In this document: positions 28,595-38,506 of the stretch, piece by piece
How the letters are laid out: every line of letters starts with the position of its first letter
How positions within the stretch are numbered: position 1 is the stretch's first letter
DNA from: Deinococcus multiflagellatus
Lineage (GTDB): Bacteria > Deinococcota > Deinococci > Deinococcales > Deinococcaceae
Assembly (NCBI RefSeq): GCF_020166415.1
Contig: NZ_JAIQXV010000024.1
Coordinates: 1 to 64,000 of the forward strand
Length of the DNA: 64,000 nucleotides
Reading direction: 5' to 3'
Translations under genes and position numbers: made by a program
The notes under the pieces: model-generated
The model's database searches: none
The model's input: the letters and a program-made list of their open reading frames with translations, nothing else
What the model was told of the DNA's origin: nothing

Positions 28595-30133
28595 TTACGC
28601 CTCACTGAAGGCCAGCACGTCGGCCATGGCGCGCTGAGCGGTCAGCACCAGCCCAGGCTCCGCAATCTTTTCTGCCATGAGGCGCGCCCGCATCAGCCGT
28701 TCCGGGGCAGATGGATCCTGAATGCGGGCCAGTTCCCGGCTGTAGTACAGCGTGGCGAGCGTTTCGTATTCCCACAGCGACCGGGCGCGCGCCGCCGCGA
28801 TGGCCTGTTCATAGCGCGCGCGCCCCAGTTCTTCGTTGCCACGGCGAAATGCGATCAGGCCCTGGGTGGCGCTGAGCGTGAGGCCCAGTTCCGTGTCAGG
28901 GGGCAGCGGCTGGGTCCGCGCGAGGTACTGCTGGGCCAGGTCGAGCTGCCCGGCTTCAGCGAGGTAGAAGGCCATGTTGTTCAGCAGCAGGTCCTCGTCC
29001 GGGGAGGCGGCCAGCGCCATGCGCGTGAGGTCAATGGCCCGGCTGGGGGTGGGATCAAGCAGGTGCGAGAGATACCCCGCCAGGATCGCGGGTTCTGCGG
29101 AAAACGGTTCATCCTGGAACCATGCGAGGTAAGCGGCGCGCGCCGCCTGAAACTGCTGGGCTTCATAGCTGGCCCATCCGGCCGCCTCAAAGTTGCGCGG
29201 CACGTCGGGCCACTGGCGCTCATCCAGGTCCAGACGCACTTGAGGGGCCGCCCACTGCACCTGCGCCAGGGCGTTCTCGGTGGGTTGCTCCAGCGCTTGT
29301 TGGAGCCGCCGCCGCACGGTTTTGGGTTTGGCGTCCTGGAGTTCCAGGGTGCCGAGGGCCGCGGCCAGCTCACTGATGTGGTGGGGCCGAAATTCCCGGC
29401 GGTCCAGCACTTCGCGCGCCCGTTTGATGCTTCGGGGCACCAGGCCCGCCACCATGGCAGCGCTGATCTCGGCGGCCATCAGCCAGGGGTCGTGGGGGGT
29501 ACGAGGTTGACGCCGGAGCAGATCAACCGCTTCGTCTGGCGCCTGAACGTGCACGTAAAACCGCACGGCCGCCCGGAGCACCAGCCGGTGGTGCGGCGCC
29601 AGGCCCACGGCGACCCGCAGGTGCCGCTCGGCCTTGCGGGTCGCGCCCAGGGCGGCGTACATGCGGGCCAGGTCCACGTGGGCCAGTGGGTCGCGGCCAA
29701 ACGCGTTCAGGTTCGCGCGCAGCCGGCGCACTTCACTGTGCATGTCGTCTGGGGCCAGTTCATCCAGGTTGGCTGTGGGGAGGGAACGCAACCCGGCCAA
29801 CGGCTGGCCCAGGATGTGCCGGGCGGCCTGCAAGACCCGCGCTGTGGTGTCGTGAGGGTGGCGCAGCAAAAAGGCGGCGGCGGCCTGCGCGCCCTCAACC
29901 TGGCGCAGGAGGGTGGCCGCGCCGGTGAGTTCAGCGGCCCGCCCCACGGAAGGGTGTAGGGCAAATGCCGTCTGTAACTCCAACAGGCGGACGCTGGCCT
30001 GCGCCCGGACACGCTGCGCTTCCTTGGGCGGCGCAGCGTTCAGGCTGTTGGCTTCGCCCAGCTGGACGGCGGTGGCGGTCTCCCGCCAGCGCGGAAGGAC
30101 GCGCCGGTCTTCCTGCCGCGGCAACTGGGTCAC
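28595..30133 (-). CDS. TPR-rich protein coupled to a protein kinase
   Basis: 512 residues, soluble and almost all helical. TPR-like repeats are visible in pieces such as DPLAHVDLARMYAALGATRKAERHLRVAVGLAPHH, YEAQQFQAARAAYLAWF and LLLNNMAFYLAEAGQLDLAQQYL. It overlaps the upstream kinase gene by 4 bp, so the two are translated together. It may be a scaffold or substrate of the kinase. No catalytic motif is seen. Confidence 0.75.
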   Translation of the reverse strand: MTQLPRQEDRRVLPRWRETATAVQLGEANSLNAAPPKEAQRVRAQASVRLLELQTAFALHPSVGRAAELTGAATLLRQVEGAQAAAAFLLRHPHDTTARVLQAARHILGQPLAGLRSLPTANLDELAPDDMHSEVRRLRANLNAFGRDPLAHVDLARMYAALGATRKAERHLRVAVGLAPHHRLVLRAAVRFYVHVQAPDEAVDLLRRQPRTPHDPWLMAAEISAAMVAGLVPRSIKRAREVLDRREFRPHHISELAAALGTLELQDAKPKTVRRRLQQALEQPTENALAQVQWAAPQVRLDLDERQWPDVPRNFEAAGWASYEAQQFQAARAAYLAWFQDEPFSAEPAILAGYLSHLLDPTPSRAIDLTRMALAASPDEDLLLNNMAFYLAEAGQLDLAQQYLARTQPLPPDTELGLTLSATQGLIAFRRGNEELGRARYEQAIAAARARSLWEYETLATLYYSRELARIQDPSAPERLMRARLMAEKIAEPGLVLTAQRAMADVLAFSEA

Positions 30134-31212
30134 CGCGCACGCCGCTGGGCCAGCAGGGCCCGCTGCCGCAGCCGGTCAAACAGACTCACGTACCGCTGCA
30201 CGCCCGTGGGGTCAAGGGTGCCGACGTTGCTCGGGTGCCCGCGCCGGGCAGGCTCTGGAAAGCAGAGTTCCCGGATACAGCGGGCCAGGTCGGGAGTCAG
30301 CTCCGGCCCGACCCGGGCCAGCAGATCACGCTCGACCGCCTGCATCGCCCGGCCAAAGGCGCTCAGCAGGTGCGGCACCAGATCCGCAAAGCTGCCTTCC
30401 CACTCCCCGCAGAAGATGATGGGCTGAAGGGGCTCGTCCAGCTCAGCGTACAAATACGTATTGAAGTGCTGATGGGTAAACAGGAAGGTGACCAGCCCGC
30501 CCAGCATGTAGAGGTCAGCCCATTTGCGCTCCCGCCAGACTTCGGTGGACGGCGCGAAATACAGCACTTCGGGCGGGGCGTACTCCATGGTGCCGGAGAA
30601 CAGATGCTCGTGGTGGGGGGAGGTGCCGCGGGCGTCCACGGCCCGGCCCAGGTCGCCAATCTTCCAGCCGTCCCCGGGAAACACCAGGACGTTGGCGGGT
30701 TTCAGGTCATTGTGGGCGTACCGGGCCCCGTGCAACTGCTGCAGCCCCACCGTGACGTGGTGAACGCAGTGCAGCAGCCAGACCGAATCGATGGTCGTCA
30801 TGGCCAAGTGGTCGCGGATGTCCCCGGCCGCGCGGTCAAACACGATGTAGGGCACCGGGACGATGCTGCCAGGCAGCCGCTCCTCGCCGTGATCCATCGC
30901 CCGCACGACGCGGTGCATGCGCAGGTCCCGGCAAATGTCGAGCAGTTTGACTTCGAAATTGAACTGCGCGGACACGAGTTGCAGCTCGAGCATGACGTTG
31001 GGGGCCTGGTAGACGTCAGACAGGTCAATGGCTTTCAGGAACCCTTCGCGCCCGTCGCGGTGCCGCACGAAGTAGCCGACCGAATGCTGCCCTTCATGAA
31101 CGGGCGCCGCGGTGCCCAGAGGCGTCAGCACGTCCCAGCCGCTGGCCAGGGTCAGGCCGGCCAGGAAGTGGGCGGGGTGGGTGTGTGGCGCGCGTGGCGG
31201 GGGGTGGGCCAT
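30130..31212 (-). CDS. Ser/Thr protein kinase-like protein
   Basis: 360 residues. The kinase core shows a lysine in GYFVRHRDGREGFLKAID, a helix with an acidic partner, the catalytic loop Y-A-H-N-D-L-K-P-A-N-V-L (HND for HRD), and I-G-D-L-G-R in place of DFG. An activation segment with GTMEYAPPEVL follows. There is no glycine-rich loop of standard form and no membrane helix or sensor domain. It is paired with a TPR gene (ATGA). A 12-bp palindrome GGTACCGGTACC sits 11 bp before its start. Confidence 0.8.
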   Translation of the reverse strand: MAHPPPRAPHTHPAHFLAGLTLASGWDVLTPLGTAAPVHEGQHSVGYFVRHRDGREGFLKAIDLSDVYQAPNVMLELQLVSAQFNFEVKLLDICRDLRMHRVVRAMDHGEERLPGSIVPVPYIVFDRAAGDIRDHLAMTTIDSVWLLHCVHHVTVGLQQLHGARYAHNDLKPANVLVFPGDGWKIGDLGRAVDARGTSPHHEHLFSGTMEYAPPEVLYFAPSTEVWRERKWADLYMLGGLVTFLFTHQHFNTYLYAELDEPLQPIIFCGEWEGSFADLVPHLLSAFGRAMQAVERDLLARVGPELTPDLARCIRELCFPEPARRGHPSNVGTLDPTGVQRYVSLFDRLRQRALLAQRRAR

Positions 31213-31222
31213 AAGGGTGTGA

Positions 31223-31234
31223 GGTACCGGTACC
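31223..31234. promoter_or_regulatory. Palindrome before the kinase gene
   Basis: GGTACCGGTACC is a perfect 12-bp palindrome located 11-22 bp upstream of the kinase ATG, where a repressor would block transcription. It may also be chance. Confidence 0.3.
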
Positions 31235-31425
31235 GTAGCACGAGTGCCTTCAGGGCCGCGCAGAACGCCTGGTTAGAGGTTTACATCGCCGGTAAAAGCG
31301 GCGAAGGTTTCCAGCGAAGCTTTCAGTCTGCAGGCCCGCGAAAGCCTGAATCTTGATTGACGCCTGCTCAGACGCACGGCGACGCCCGAGAGGCCACCTC
31401 TGCGCTAACTCTCCTACCGCATGGG

Positions 31426-32502
31426 TCAGTTGTTCTGGGCGCCTTCCAGCAGACGCTGCCGCTTGTGATGCCGCTGGCCCAGCCACCAGGCCGCCAGCGC
31501 CGTGCTGAGCGGGACCGCGAGCAGCATCATGATCAGGGCGATCAGCAACCCGGTCAGTTCCGCGAACATGGCTTCGCCATTCAGGGTGACCCACAGGGGC
31601 GTGCTCTGGTTGGCCCGCAGGAGCAGCGTCAGGGGGAGGGCGCCAGCGGCGTACCCCAGCACCAGGACCGTCACCATGCTCCCGACATGATCGCCGCCCA
31701 CCTGCATGCCCAGGGCATACAACCGGCGAAAAGGCAGGCTGGGGTGGCTGTCGGCAACGGTCTCCACAACGGACGCCTGGGTGACGGTGATGTCGTTCAT
31801 GGCCCCCAGGGCGGAGAGCACCACGCCAACCACATACAGGCTCAGGGCGTCGAGGCCGTACGAGTTCTGCGCGACGACCGCCGACCGGTCGGCGGTGCCG
31901 CTGAGGAAGGTCAGGTGCGTGATCCAGACGGTGAAGAAGTAGCCAGCGGTGGTGGTGGTGAAGAGGGCCGTCAACGCGGCGTGGCTTTTCCAGTTCCAGC
32001 CGTGCACGAGGTACACGCAGAGGGCGAGCACGAACGCCAGGGCGGGGAGGGTCAGGAGGGCGCTGCTCTGGCCGGACAACAGGACAGGCAGGATGAGCGT
32101 CCAGAGGGCCAGCAGGGTCAGGGCGCTGCTCAGGATCGCGCGCAGCCCTTTCCCACGGGCGACGGCCACGGCGATCACCATGACGGCCGCGAGCAGCCAG
32201 GCGAGATACGGGAAACGGACGGGGTCATGGAGGACGTATTTGTCGCCGGTGTTCCAGACGATGACCGGCTGGCCGCGCGTGTAGGTGGGGCCGTCCGCGT
32301 ACGAGACGGCATTGACCAGCTCGCCGGTGGCCAAGGTCACCAGCACCTCATCCCCGCCGTACGGCTGCTCGTACGTGCCACGCAGGTACGCGCCGATCGG
32401 CTTGGGCGAGGGGGGACCCTGAACGCAGCCGGAAAGCAGCAGGGGCAGCGCGAGCAGGACAGGGAGCCACCAGTGGCGGGCCGGGCGTTGGGTCCGAGGC
32501 AT
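31426..32502 (-). CDS. YibE/F-like membrane protein
   Basis: 358 residues starting at ATG 32502 with a lipoprotein-like signal (LLLSGC). A short external domain (YLRGTYEQPYGGDEVLVTL) is followed by about eight helices with the YibE/F signature GAMNDITVTQASVVETVADSHP and MQVGGDHVGSMVTVLVLGYAAGALPL. The function of the family is unclear. A strong CadC-like operator lies 15 bp upstream, placing it in the metal regulon. Confidence 0.85.
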   Translation of the reverse strand: MPRTQRPARHWWLPVLLALPLLLSGCVQGPPSPKPIGAYLRGTYEQPYGGDEVLVTLATGELVNAVSYADGPTYTRGQPVIVWNTGDKYVLHDPVRFPYLAWLLAAVMVIAVAVARGKGLRAILSSALTLLALWTLILPVLLSGQSSALLTLPALAFVLALCVYLVHGWNWKSHAALTALFTTTTAGYFFTVWITHLTFLSGTADRSAVVAQNSYGLDALSLYVVGVVLSALGAMNDITVTQASVVETVADSHPSLPFRRLYALGMQVGGDHVGSMVTVLVLGYAAGALPLTLLLRANQSTPLWVTLNGEAMFAELTGLLIALIMMLLAVPLSTALAAWWLGQRHHKRQRLLEGAQNN

Positions 32503-32516
32503 AGCTTGACCCACCA

Positions 32517-32538
32517 TATCTGCACTTCTGTACAGATA
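32517..32538 (-). promoter_or_regulatory. CadC-like operator before yibE/F
   Basis: TATCTGCA and TGTACAGATA define arms TATCTG / CAGATA with a 10-bp gap, the same geometry as the site at 58463. On the minus strand it overlaps a possible TTCTAT-17-TATGGT promoter. Confidence 0.65.
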
Positions 32539-32564
32539 GAAGCTTGCAGCTGCGCTGTCCACCG

Positions 32565-34406
32565 TTACTTGCCGGCCCCCGCGACGCCGCTGGCGCTCAC
32601 GCCCGTCACCAGCGCTTCCCGAACGCCCTGCGCGATACCCAGCGCCACCCGGTCCAGGTAGTTGGGATTCTGGAGGTTCAGGCCGTCCACCGGGTGACTG
32701 GTGTACCCAATCTCAATCAAGGCGGCCGGAATGCGGCTGTTGCGCAGCACCGCCAGGGCGCGGTTGTTCTTGAGCCCCTGCGAGAACGCGCCCGTGACAG
32801 CAATCACGTTGGTCTGAAGCAACGCCGCAAAGGCACTGGACAGCGGGTGGTTCGGATTCCACCACGTTTCCACGCCGTACCCCCGGAGGGCGCTGGCCGC
32901 TGGCATCGCGTTCACGTGGATGCTCAGGAACAGCTGCGTGCCGGGCGTGCCCAGGGCGGCGCGCGCCTGCAGATCCGCGGCCTTGTCCGGCAGGAGCTCC
33001 CGGTCGGTTTCCCGCGTCATGACCACCTCCACCCCGGCCGGGCGCAGCAGGTCCCGCACGCGCAGGGACACGTCCAGTGCCACCTGCTTTTCAACCACCG
33101 CGCCCACACCCCCGGGATCACGCCCGCCGTGCCCCGCGTCAATGACGACGCGCGGCTTGACCCACTGGGTGCTCAGCGCCAGGATGGCCGCGCCCCCCGA
33201 GGCGGGCAGTGCGGGTACGGCGGCCACCACGCGCTCCCTGGCGGTGAGGGGCGTCAGGTCCGCCAGGGCGGGTGAAAGGTCGATGGCCAGTCGGGACCGG
33301 TCGGACCCCGCCAGCGGCGCCACCAGTTGGGCGCGCCAGCCACTGCGCGCGGTGACCGGCGTGCCCGTGAGCAGCGTCACCGTGACCCCCTCGGGCGAGG
33401 GTTCATAGCGCCACGCCCGCACTTCAGGACTGACATTCTGAGCAGAGCGCGCCTCAGCGCTGACGCCCGTCAATTCCACCCTCAACCCAAGGCCGCTGGG
33501 CACCATGCGGTACCGCGCGCCGGGCGGCAGGTCCAGCACTACGCGGGTCAAGCCGGGATTCGTGCTGATGCGCGGCGTCGGCAGCGGGGTGCCTGTCTGA
33601 AGGCGGCCCGGCGCCTCTCCGCTCAGGGCGCTCGGCTGGCCGGGCGTCTGCCCCGGCAGGGCCGGAGGGGTGGGCGGCGGCGTGACGCCCGCCGCCGAGG
33701 AGATGACGTCGCTCGGCGTCAGGCCCGCGTCGAGCGGCGCGCTGGACGACACGGGGCGGGGCGCGGCGTTCACCGCTGGGCTTCCTGGGCGGCCCACGCT
33801 CCCTCCAGCGGATTGCGGCGCAGCCACCAACGCACCAGCGCGCAGCAGCCCCCGTAAGGAGTCCCCTGCCCCCCCGTGCAGCGTGGGGCCAAAATCCAGA
33901 ATCAGGACGCGTGTGCCGCGCGCGAGGGTCGCCTCACTGGCCCGCCACCCCTCCGTCCGCGCGAGCGCAAAGGGCGTGGCCAGCCACACCTGCGTGTTTG
34001 AAGACCGGTAGGCCGTCACGCTGGGGCCCAGCGCCGGGCGAACGGCCGGCAGGACCGGCGCGCCAGACACGTCGATGCGCAGGCCATCTGCGGTGGGGGT
34101 CAACCGGTACGTCACGCCCGGCGGGAGGTCAAAGACCACGCGCGTCGCGCCGCCCTCGCTGCTGAATCTCGGGCTGCCAAAGGCGGGCGCGGGCCTGGTG
34201 TCAGCAGGCTACCCCGCAGAGGCCGGGCGTCCCGCGTCAGGTGCCGACGCGCCAAGCTGCGGTGTGGGCTTCACCGGGAGGGGCGGGGCGCCCTGAACGG
34301 GTCCCGTCTGCGCCGCGGCCTGGGCCGCGCCGAGGGCCAGCGCTGCGGTGAGCAGCAGGCTGGTGATGGCCCCGGGGCGGGGCGGTGCACTGGAGAATCG
34401 GGGCAT
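32565..34406 (-). pseudogene. AMIN-domain N-acetylmuramoyl-L-alanine amidase with in-frame TAG
   Basis: ATG 34406 gives a signal peptide (ending AAQAAAQT) and a Pro-rich linker up to a TAG at 34209-34211. The same frame continues with PADTRPAPAFGSPRFSS into an AMIN domain (TRVVFDLPPGVTYRL), a second AMIN domain, and an amidase_3 domain with DAGHGG, the catalytic Glu (VVEKQVALD), FLSIHVNA and ALIEIGYTSH. The enzyme would cut peptidoglycan. One base change separates it from an intact 613-codon gene. Without readthrough or an internal start the enzyme would lack its export signal. Confidence 0.8.
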
Positions 34407-34847
34407 CGTGGACCTCTGGAGGGGGTGAAGCCGAGATGGCGGGGTCACCACAGGGGGGTGAGCCTTGAGCCTTCGGCGCTGCGGCACATCCCAGGAACGC
34501 CCGGCGCGTGGCTCAGAGCACGCGGTTCGAGCGGCCCTCCCAAGCGCAGGACGCGGGCCCGGACCGCCTGGAGCACAGGGCCGCCCAGCCTGAGGACGGT
34601 GCTCATCCCCTGCCCGTGAACCGGGGGGGTGGGTGGACAGCAACGGGACACATGCATGGGCTATCTTCAGTATACCTGTACAGGCTTACAGGTAACAGGC
34701 CGAATGGGCATGGGCGGCTGCGCCCATCTTCCCCCTGGGGCCGACCGCCACGGCGGCCCAACGCTTCACCACCTGAAGGCCTGACTGTTCATGCCCGGGC
34801 CTGAGCCCGCCTCGCCGCGCCGGCCGCCTCTTGCGGAAGGAGAACCC
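34407..34847. other. Intergenic region upstream of DUF3105 copy 2
   Basis: No gene is supported; the open frames here are GC-rich shadows. The stretch holds one strong CadC-like operator (34673-34694) and, on the minus strand, TATACT at 34676-34671 as a possible -10 towards the amidase. Confidence 0.5.
34673..34694 (+). promoter_or_regulatory. CadC-like operator before DUF3105-DUF305-CcmG
   Basis: Perfect 8-bp arms TACCTGTA and TACAGGTA around CAGGCT. The geometry is identical to the sites at 58463 and 47199. It lies 154 bp before DUF3105 copy 2. Confidence 0.65.
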
Positions 34848-35345
34848 ATGACGAGAACGCTGTTGACCTTGACCGTCCTGCTCGCCTCCTGCAGTCAAGG
34901 CGAACGTGAGATCGAAGGCGTGACGTCCTTCAAGCACGACGGGGGCGACCACCAGGAAGGCCGCGTCCACTACGCCCAGCGGCCACCGGCGGGCGGCGCG
35001 CACCACCCGGCCTGGCAGAACTGCGGCGTGTACGACCGCCCCCTCTACGACGAGTACGCCGTACACAGCCTCGAACACGGCGCCGTGTGGCTCACCTACA
35101 CGCCGGACCTGCCTGCCAAGCAGGTGAACGCCCTGAAACAGCTGGTGGAGGGCCGCACCCACGCCCTGCTCTCCCCACACGACACCCAGACCGCTCCAGT
35201 GGTGATCACCGCGTGGAACAAACAGCTGCACGTGCAGGACGCCACAGACGCGCGCCTGAAGCGGTTTTTGCAGAAGTACGAGCAGGGCGGGGAAGCGCCC
35301 GAGATCGGGGCCTCATGCAGCGGCGCGTACAGCGGCACGGTCTGA
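34848..35345 (+). CDS. DUF3105 lipoprotein, copy 2
   Basis: 165 residues. ATG 34848 has GGAAGGAG upstream and gives a lipoprotein signal ending L-A-S-C. The domain matches copy 1: NCGVYDRPLYDEYAVHSLEHGAVW, LLSPHDTQTAPVV and [18 protein letters not shown]. It overlaps DUF305 by exactly 31 bp, as in copy 1. Confidence 0.88.
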   Translation: MTRTLLTLTVLLASCSQGEREIEGVTSFKHDGGDHQEGRVHYAQRPPAGGAHHPAWQNCGVYDRPLYDEYAVHSLEHGAVWLTYTPDLPAKQVNALKQLVEGRTHALLSPHDTQTAPVVITAWNKQLHVQDATDARLKRFLQKYEQGGEAPEIGASCSGAYSGTV

Positions 35346-35947
35346 GCCTGTGGGCAGGCGGCGCGCTGGCCGCTGCGGTCCTCGGCGTGTTCTCCGCCGC
35401 CCTCTGGCCCCGCTCGCCCACGGAGGGCAGCGCCGACGTGACGTTCGCCCGGGACATGAGCGCGCATCACGCGCAGGCGGTGAACATGAGCGTCACCCTC
35501 TTCGACCGCGCCCGGGACCCAGCGGTCAAGCGCCTCGCGCAGGACATCCTCCTCACGCAGCAGGCGCAGATAGGCCACATGGGCGGCTGGCTGATGGCGT
35601 GGGGCCGTCCCCTCTCGGGCATCGCAGCGCCCATGGCGGGCCTGCACCGCGCGCACATGGGCCTCGCTTCCCCAGAACAGGAGCGGGCCCTGCAGAGCCT
35701 TCCGGTCGATCAGGCTGAAACGCAGTACCTGACCTTGATGCGCCGGCATCACCAGGGCGGCGTGACGATGGCGAGAGGCGCGCTGAAGCGGGTGCAGCGG
35801 CCGGAGGTGCAGGCATTCGCCCAGCGGGTGATCGTCTCACAGGCTTCAGAAGTGCGCGCCATCGAGGCCATGCTGCGAAACCGCAGGGCCGGGGGCGCGC
35901 CAACAGAAGAGCACCACACCCGTCTGGAGGGCCTGGACCATGAATGA
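35315..35947 (+). CDS. DUF305 (ferritin-like) protein, copy 2
   Basis: 210 residues with a signal/anchor and the motifs [16 protein letters not shown] and [13 protein letters not shown]. It starts with ATG where copy 1 has GTG. The tail is [13 protein letters not shown]. It belongs with DUF3105 and the CcmG-like gene that follows. Confidence 0.85.
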   Translation: MQRRVQRHGLSLWAGGALAAAVLGVFSAALWPRSPTEGSADVTFARDMSAHHAQAVNMSVTLFDRARDPAVKRLAQDILLTQQAQIGHMGGWLMAWGRPLSGIAAPMAGLHRAHMGLASPEQERALQSLPVDQAETQYLTLMRRHHQGGVTMARGALKRVQRPEVQAFAQRVIVSQASEVRAIEAMLRNRRAGGAPTEEHHTRLEGLDHE

Positions 35948-36058
35948 GCACCGACAAAGCCGCTGGGAGACGCACCGGCCGGACCAACCGATGAGGCAAG
36001 GCCGTTGGAGTTGCCGGACGGGAAGTCAAGACCTTCCAGCGTCAATGGGCGAGGCGCC

Positions 36059-36616
36059 GTGACGCCCGACCGGCCCCCTCCCCTGTGGAAGCGCCTGCTG
36101 CCCCCCCTTCTTGCGGCCGGGCTCGCCACCAGTTTGGCCGTGGCGCTGCTGAACCCCGCCCGGAACGCCACGTCCGGTGGCCCTCTCGTGGGGCGACCGG
36201 CTCCAGACTTCACCTTGGAAAGCCTGGATGGGGTTGATGTTCGCCTCGCCGCCCTCAAAGGCCGACCGGTCGTGTTGAATTTCTGGGCGTCGTGGTGCGC
36301 GCCCTGCCGGGAGGAAGCGCCCCTGTTCCGCGAGTTGAGTGAGCGGCAAACAGCGGGCAGGGGCCTCGCCGTGATCGGGATTCTCTTTCAGGAGCCCAAA
36401 GAGGCCAACGCCCGCACGTTCATCCGTGAGTTCGCGCTGGCCTACCCCAACCTGCGGGACCCGAAATCTGCGACCGCCATCAACTATGGGGTGGCGGGCA
36501 TTCCAGAAACGGTCTTCATCGATCGGCAGGGGGTCATCCAGTTCATGGACCGGGGCGGCCTCACCCGCGAGCGATTGAACATGGGCCTGGAGACCATCGG
36601 CGTGCCTGGCCTCTGA
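36059..36616 (+). CDS. TlpA/CcmG-type thioredoxin, copy 2
   Basis: 185 residues with an anchor helix ([19 protein letters not shown]), W-C-A-P-C and the cis-Pro segment [15 protein letters not shown] 36059 gives the same N-terminal length as the other two copies; TTG 36005 is possible. No ccmH follows here. Placed behind DUF3105-DUF305, it may reduce cysteines of those exported proteins rather than cytochromes. Confidence 0.85.
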   Translation: MTPDRPPPLWKRLLPPLLAAGLATSLAVALLNPARNATSGGPLVGRPAPDFTLESLDGVDVRLAALKGRPVVLNFWASWCAPCREEAPLFRELSERQTAGRGLAVIGILFQEPKEANARTFIREFALAYPNLRDPKSATAINYGVAGIPETVFIDRQGVIQFMDRGGLTRERLNMGLETIGVPGL

Positions 36617-36649
36617 GCGGCAATCACGTCTGACATACTGCCCGTACTC

Positions 36650-37330
36650 ATGAAAAAGGTGCTGGTGGTGGATGACGAACCGAGCGTCCGCAAGGTGGCT
36701 GCGGCGTACCTGGAACGTGAAGGATTCCAAGTCCAGATCGCCGCAGATGGTCTGGATGGTCTGCGGCAGGCCGAAGCTGGTGGGTTGGCGCTCGTGGTGC
36801 TGGACGTGATGCTGCCCCTGATGAACGGCTTGGAAGTCTGCAAACGCATTCGGGCATCTTCCAACGTGCCGGTCGTTCTGCTCACTGCCCGGGGAGAAGA
36901 GTTTGACCGGGTGCTTGGCCTGGAACTCGGCGCGGACGATTACGTGGTCAAGCCGTTCAGCCCTCGGGAACTGGTGGCCAGGGTCAAAGCCATCCTGCGC
37001 CGGAGCGCAGGTGAATCTGCTCCGCTCCCCGTCGTGTACGAGGACTTGCGAATTGATCCGGTCGCCCGTATGGCCAGCCTGGCGGGTCAAATTTTAGAGT
37101 TGAGCGCGCTGGAATTTGATCTTTTGCACGAATTGGCGAAGTTTCCCGGGCGGGTCTTTACGCGCAACGAGTTGATCACCCGCGTGTGGGGTGAGGACTT
37201 TCCGGGAGTCGACCGGGTCGTGGATGTCCATATGGTCAGCTTGCGGCGGCACCTGGGTGAATCCGGACAATCCCCCCGCTTCATCCAGGCGGTGCGGGGG
37301 GTGGGGTACCGCTTTGGCCGCGCCGGGTAG
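36650..37330 (+). CDS. OmpR/PhoB-family response regulator
   Basis: 226 residues. Receiver domain with DDE at the N-terminus, phospho-acceptor Asp in VVLDVMLP, T in LLTARG and K in YVVKPFS. The DNA-binding winged helix ends in VRGVGYRFG. It pairs with the kinase 23 bp downstream. The four conserved boxes at 39.9-43.9 kb are its best candidate targets. Confidence 0.93.
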   Translation: MKKVLVVDDEPSVRKVAAAYLEREGFQVQIAADGLDGLRQAEAGGLALVVLDVMLPLMNGLEVCKRIRASSNVPVVLLTARGEEFDRVLGLELGADDYVVKPFSPRELVARVKAILRRSAGESAPLPVVYEDLRIDPVARMASLAGQILELSALEFDLLHELAKFPGRVFTRNELITRVWGEDFPGVDRVVDVHMVSLRRHLGESGQSPRFIQAVRGVGYRFGRAG

Positions 37331-37352
37331 GCCAGCACGGCCAGGCGGCGGC

Positions 37353-38483
37353 ATGGGGTTACGCGCCAAGCTGCTGGCGTCGTATCTGGCGGTGATCGCG
37401 CTGGCCGCGACCACCATGATCGTGGTCGCGGAGTTGACCGCGCCACTCTTCTACAAGGGGCACATCGAGGAGATGGTGCAGATGTTCGGCATCACTGACA
37501 TTCCCGAAATGCGCCGTCAGCTCTCCCAGGGGTTCACCGGCGCGTTCGGGAGTGCGCTGGTGGTGGCGAGCACCGTGACCCTGTTCGTGGCGCTGATCGT
37601 GAGTGCCTTTGTCAGCCGTCAGATTCTGCGGTCTGTACAGCGCGTCAGTCACGCGAGCACCCGCATCGCGGCCGGGCACTACTCGGAGCGCCTGCCGGAA
37701 ATGGGCCGCGATGAACTGGGAGAACTGACCAGCAGCTTCAACCGCATGGCTGAAGCGCTCGAAGCGACCGAGGCCCGCCGGCGCGAGCTGATCGGCACCG
37801 TCGCGCATGAGCTGCGTACTCCCCTGACTGGCATGCGCGGACTGACTGAGGGCCTACTCGACGGGGTGTTCCGGATCGAGGAGGCCGGGCCGGACATCAT
37901 CAGGGAGATCCGGCGCCTGGAGCGGCTCACCCAGGACCTGTCACTCGTTACGCAGGCGGAGGCGGGGGTGATTCCTGTTGTGCCGGTGCCTGTGTCACTC
38001 GCCGCGCAGGCCCACACCGCCTGCACCCAGTTCGAACGGCCGTTCGCAAACAAGAACCTGACCCTCACGCTGGACGTGATTCAGGATGTTCAGGTGGTCG
38101 CCGACCCGGACCGGTTGACGCAGGTGCTGGTGAACCTGCTGTCCAACGCCCTGCGTCACACGCATCATGGCGGCGTGACTGTCTGCGTGCGCGAGGATGG
38201 AAGGTCCGGCCGGGTGGACGTGGAGGACACCGGAGAAGGCATCACCCCAGAGGATCTGCCGCACGTGTTTGAACGTTTCTACCGCTCGGACAAGTCCCGC
38301 GCGCGGGACGCGCACGAAAGCGTGGGGGCTGGTGTGGGCCTGACCGTGTCGCGGCACCTGATTGAAGCGATGGGCGGCACGGTTCGGGTGATCAGTACGC
38401 CCGGGCAAGGCACATCCTTCAGCGTGCACCTGCCGCTTGCCACGCCGAGGGACGGGGAGGTCCGACCTGCCCGTCCGGCGTGA
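37353..38483 (+). CDS. Sensor histidine kinase
   Basis: 376 residues. Two membrane helices (about 10-28 and 65-85) flank a short external loop containing the Met-bearing segment EEMVQMFGITDIPEMRRQL. Then come HAMP, the H-box GTVAHELRTPL, N-box VLVNLLSNALRH, and G boxes DTGEGI and GAGVGLTVS. The small loop with three Met residues would suit a copper sensor; that is inference. The ATG lies 22 bp after the response regulator stop. Confidence 0.92.
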   Translation: MGLRAKLLASYLAVIALAATTMIVVAELTAPLFYKGHIEEMVQMFGITDIPEMRRQLSQGFTGAFGSALVVASTVTLFVALIVSAFVSRQILRSVQRVSHASTRIAAGHYSERLPEMGRDELGELTSSFNRMAEALEATEARRRELIGTVAHELRTPLTGMRGLTEGLLDGVFRIEEAGPDIIREIRRLERLTQDLSLVTQAEAGVIPVVPVPVSLAAQAHTACTQFERPFANKNLTLTLDVIQDVQVVADPDRLTQVLVNLLSNALRHTHHGGVTVCVREDGRSGRVDVEDTGEGITPEDLPHVFERFYRSDKSRARDAHESVGAGVGLTVSRHLIEAMGGTVRVISTPGQGTSFSVHLPLATPRDGEVRPARPA

Positions 38484-38506
38484 AGTCCGGGCCTCTGTCC
38501 GGCGTT

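Noticed and set aside
28511..29959. 482-residue plus-strand frame over the TPR gene
   Set aside because: Low-complexity GC shadow without a ribosome site; the minus strand has clear TPR repeats.
34425..34619. Small plus-strand ORF before DUF3105 copy 2
   Set aside because: Arg/Pro-rich composition typical of noncoding high-GC DNA, no ribosome site, no known domain.
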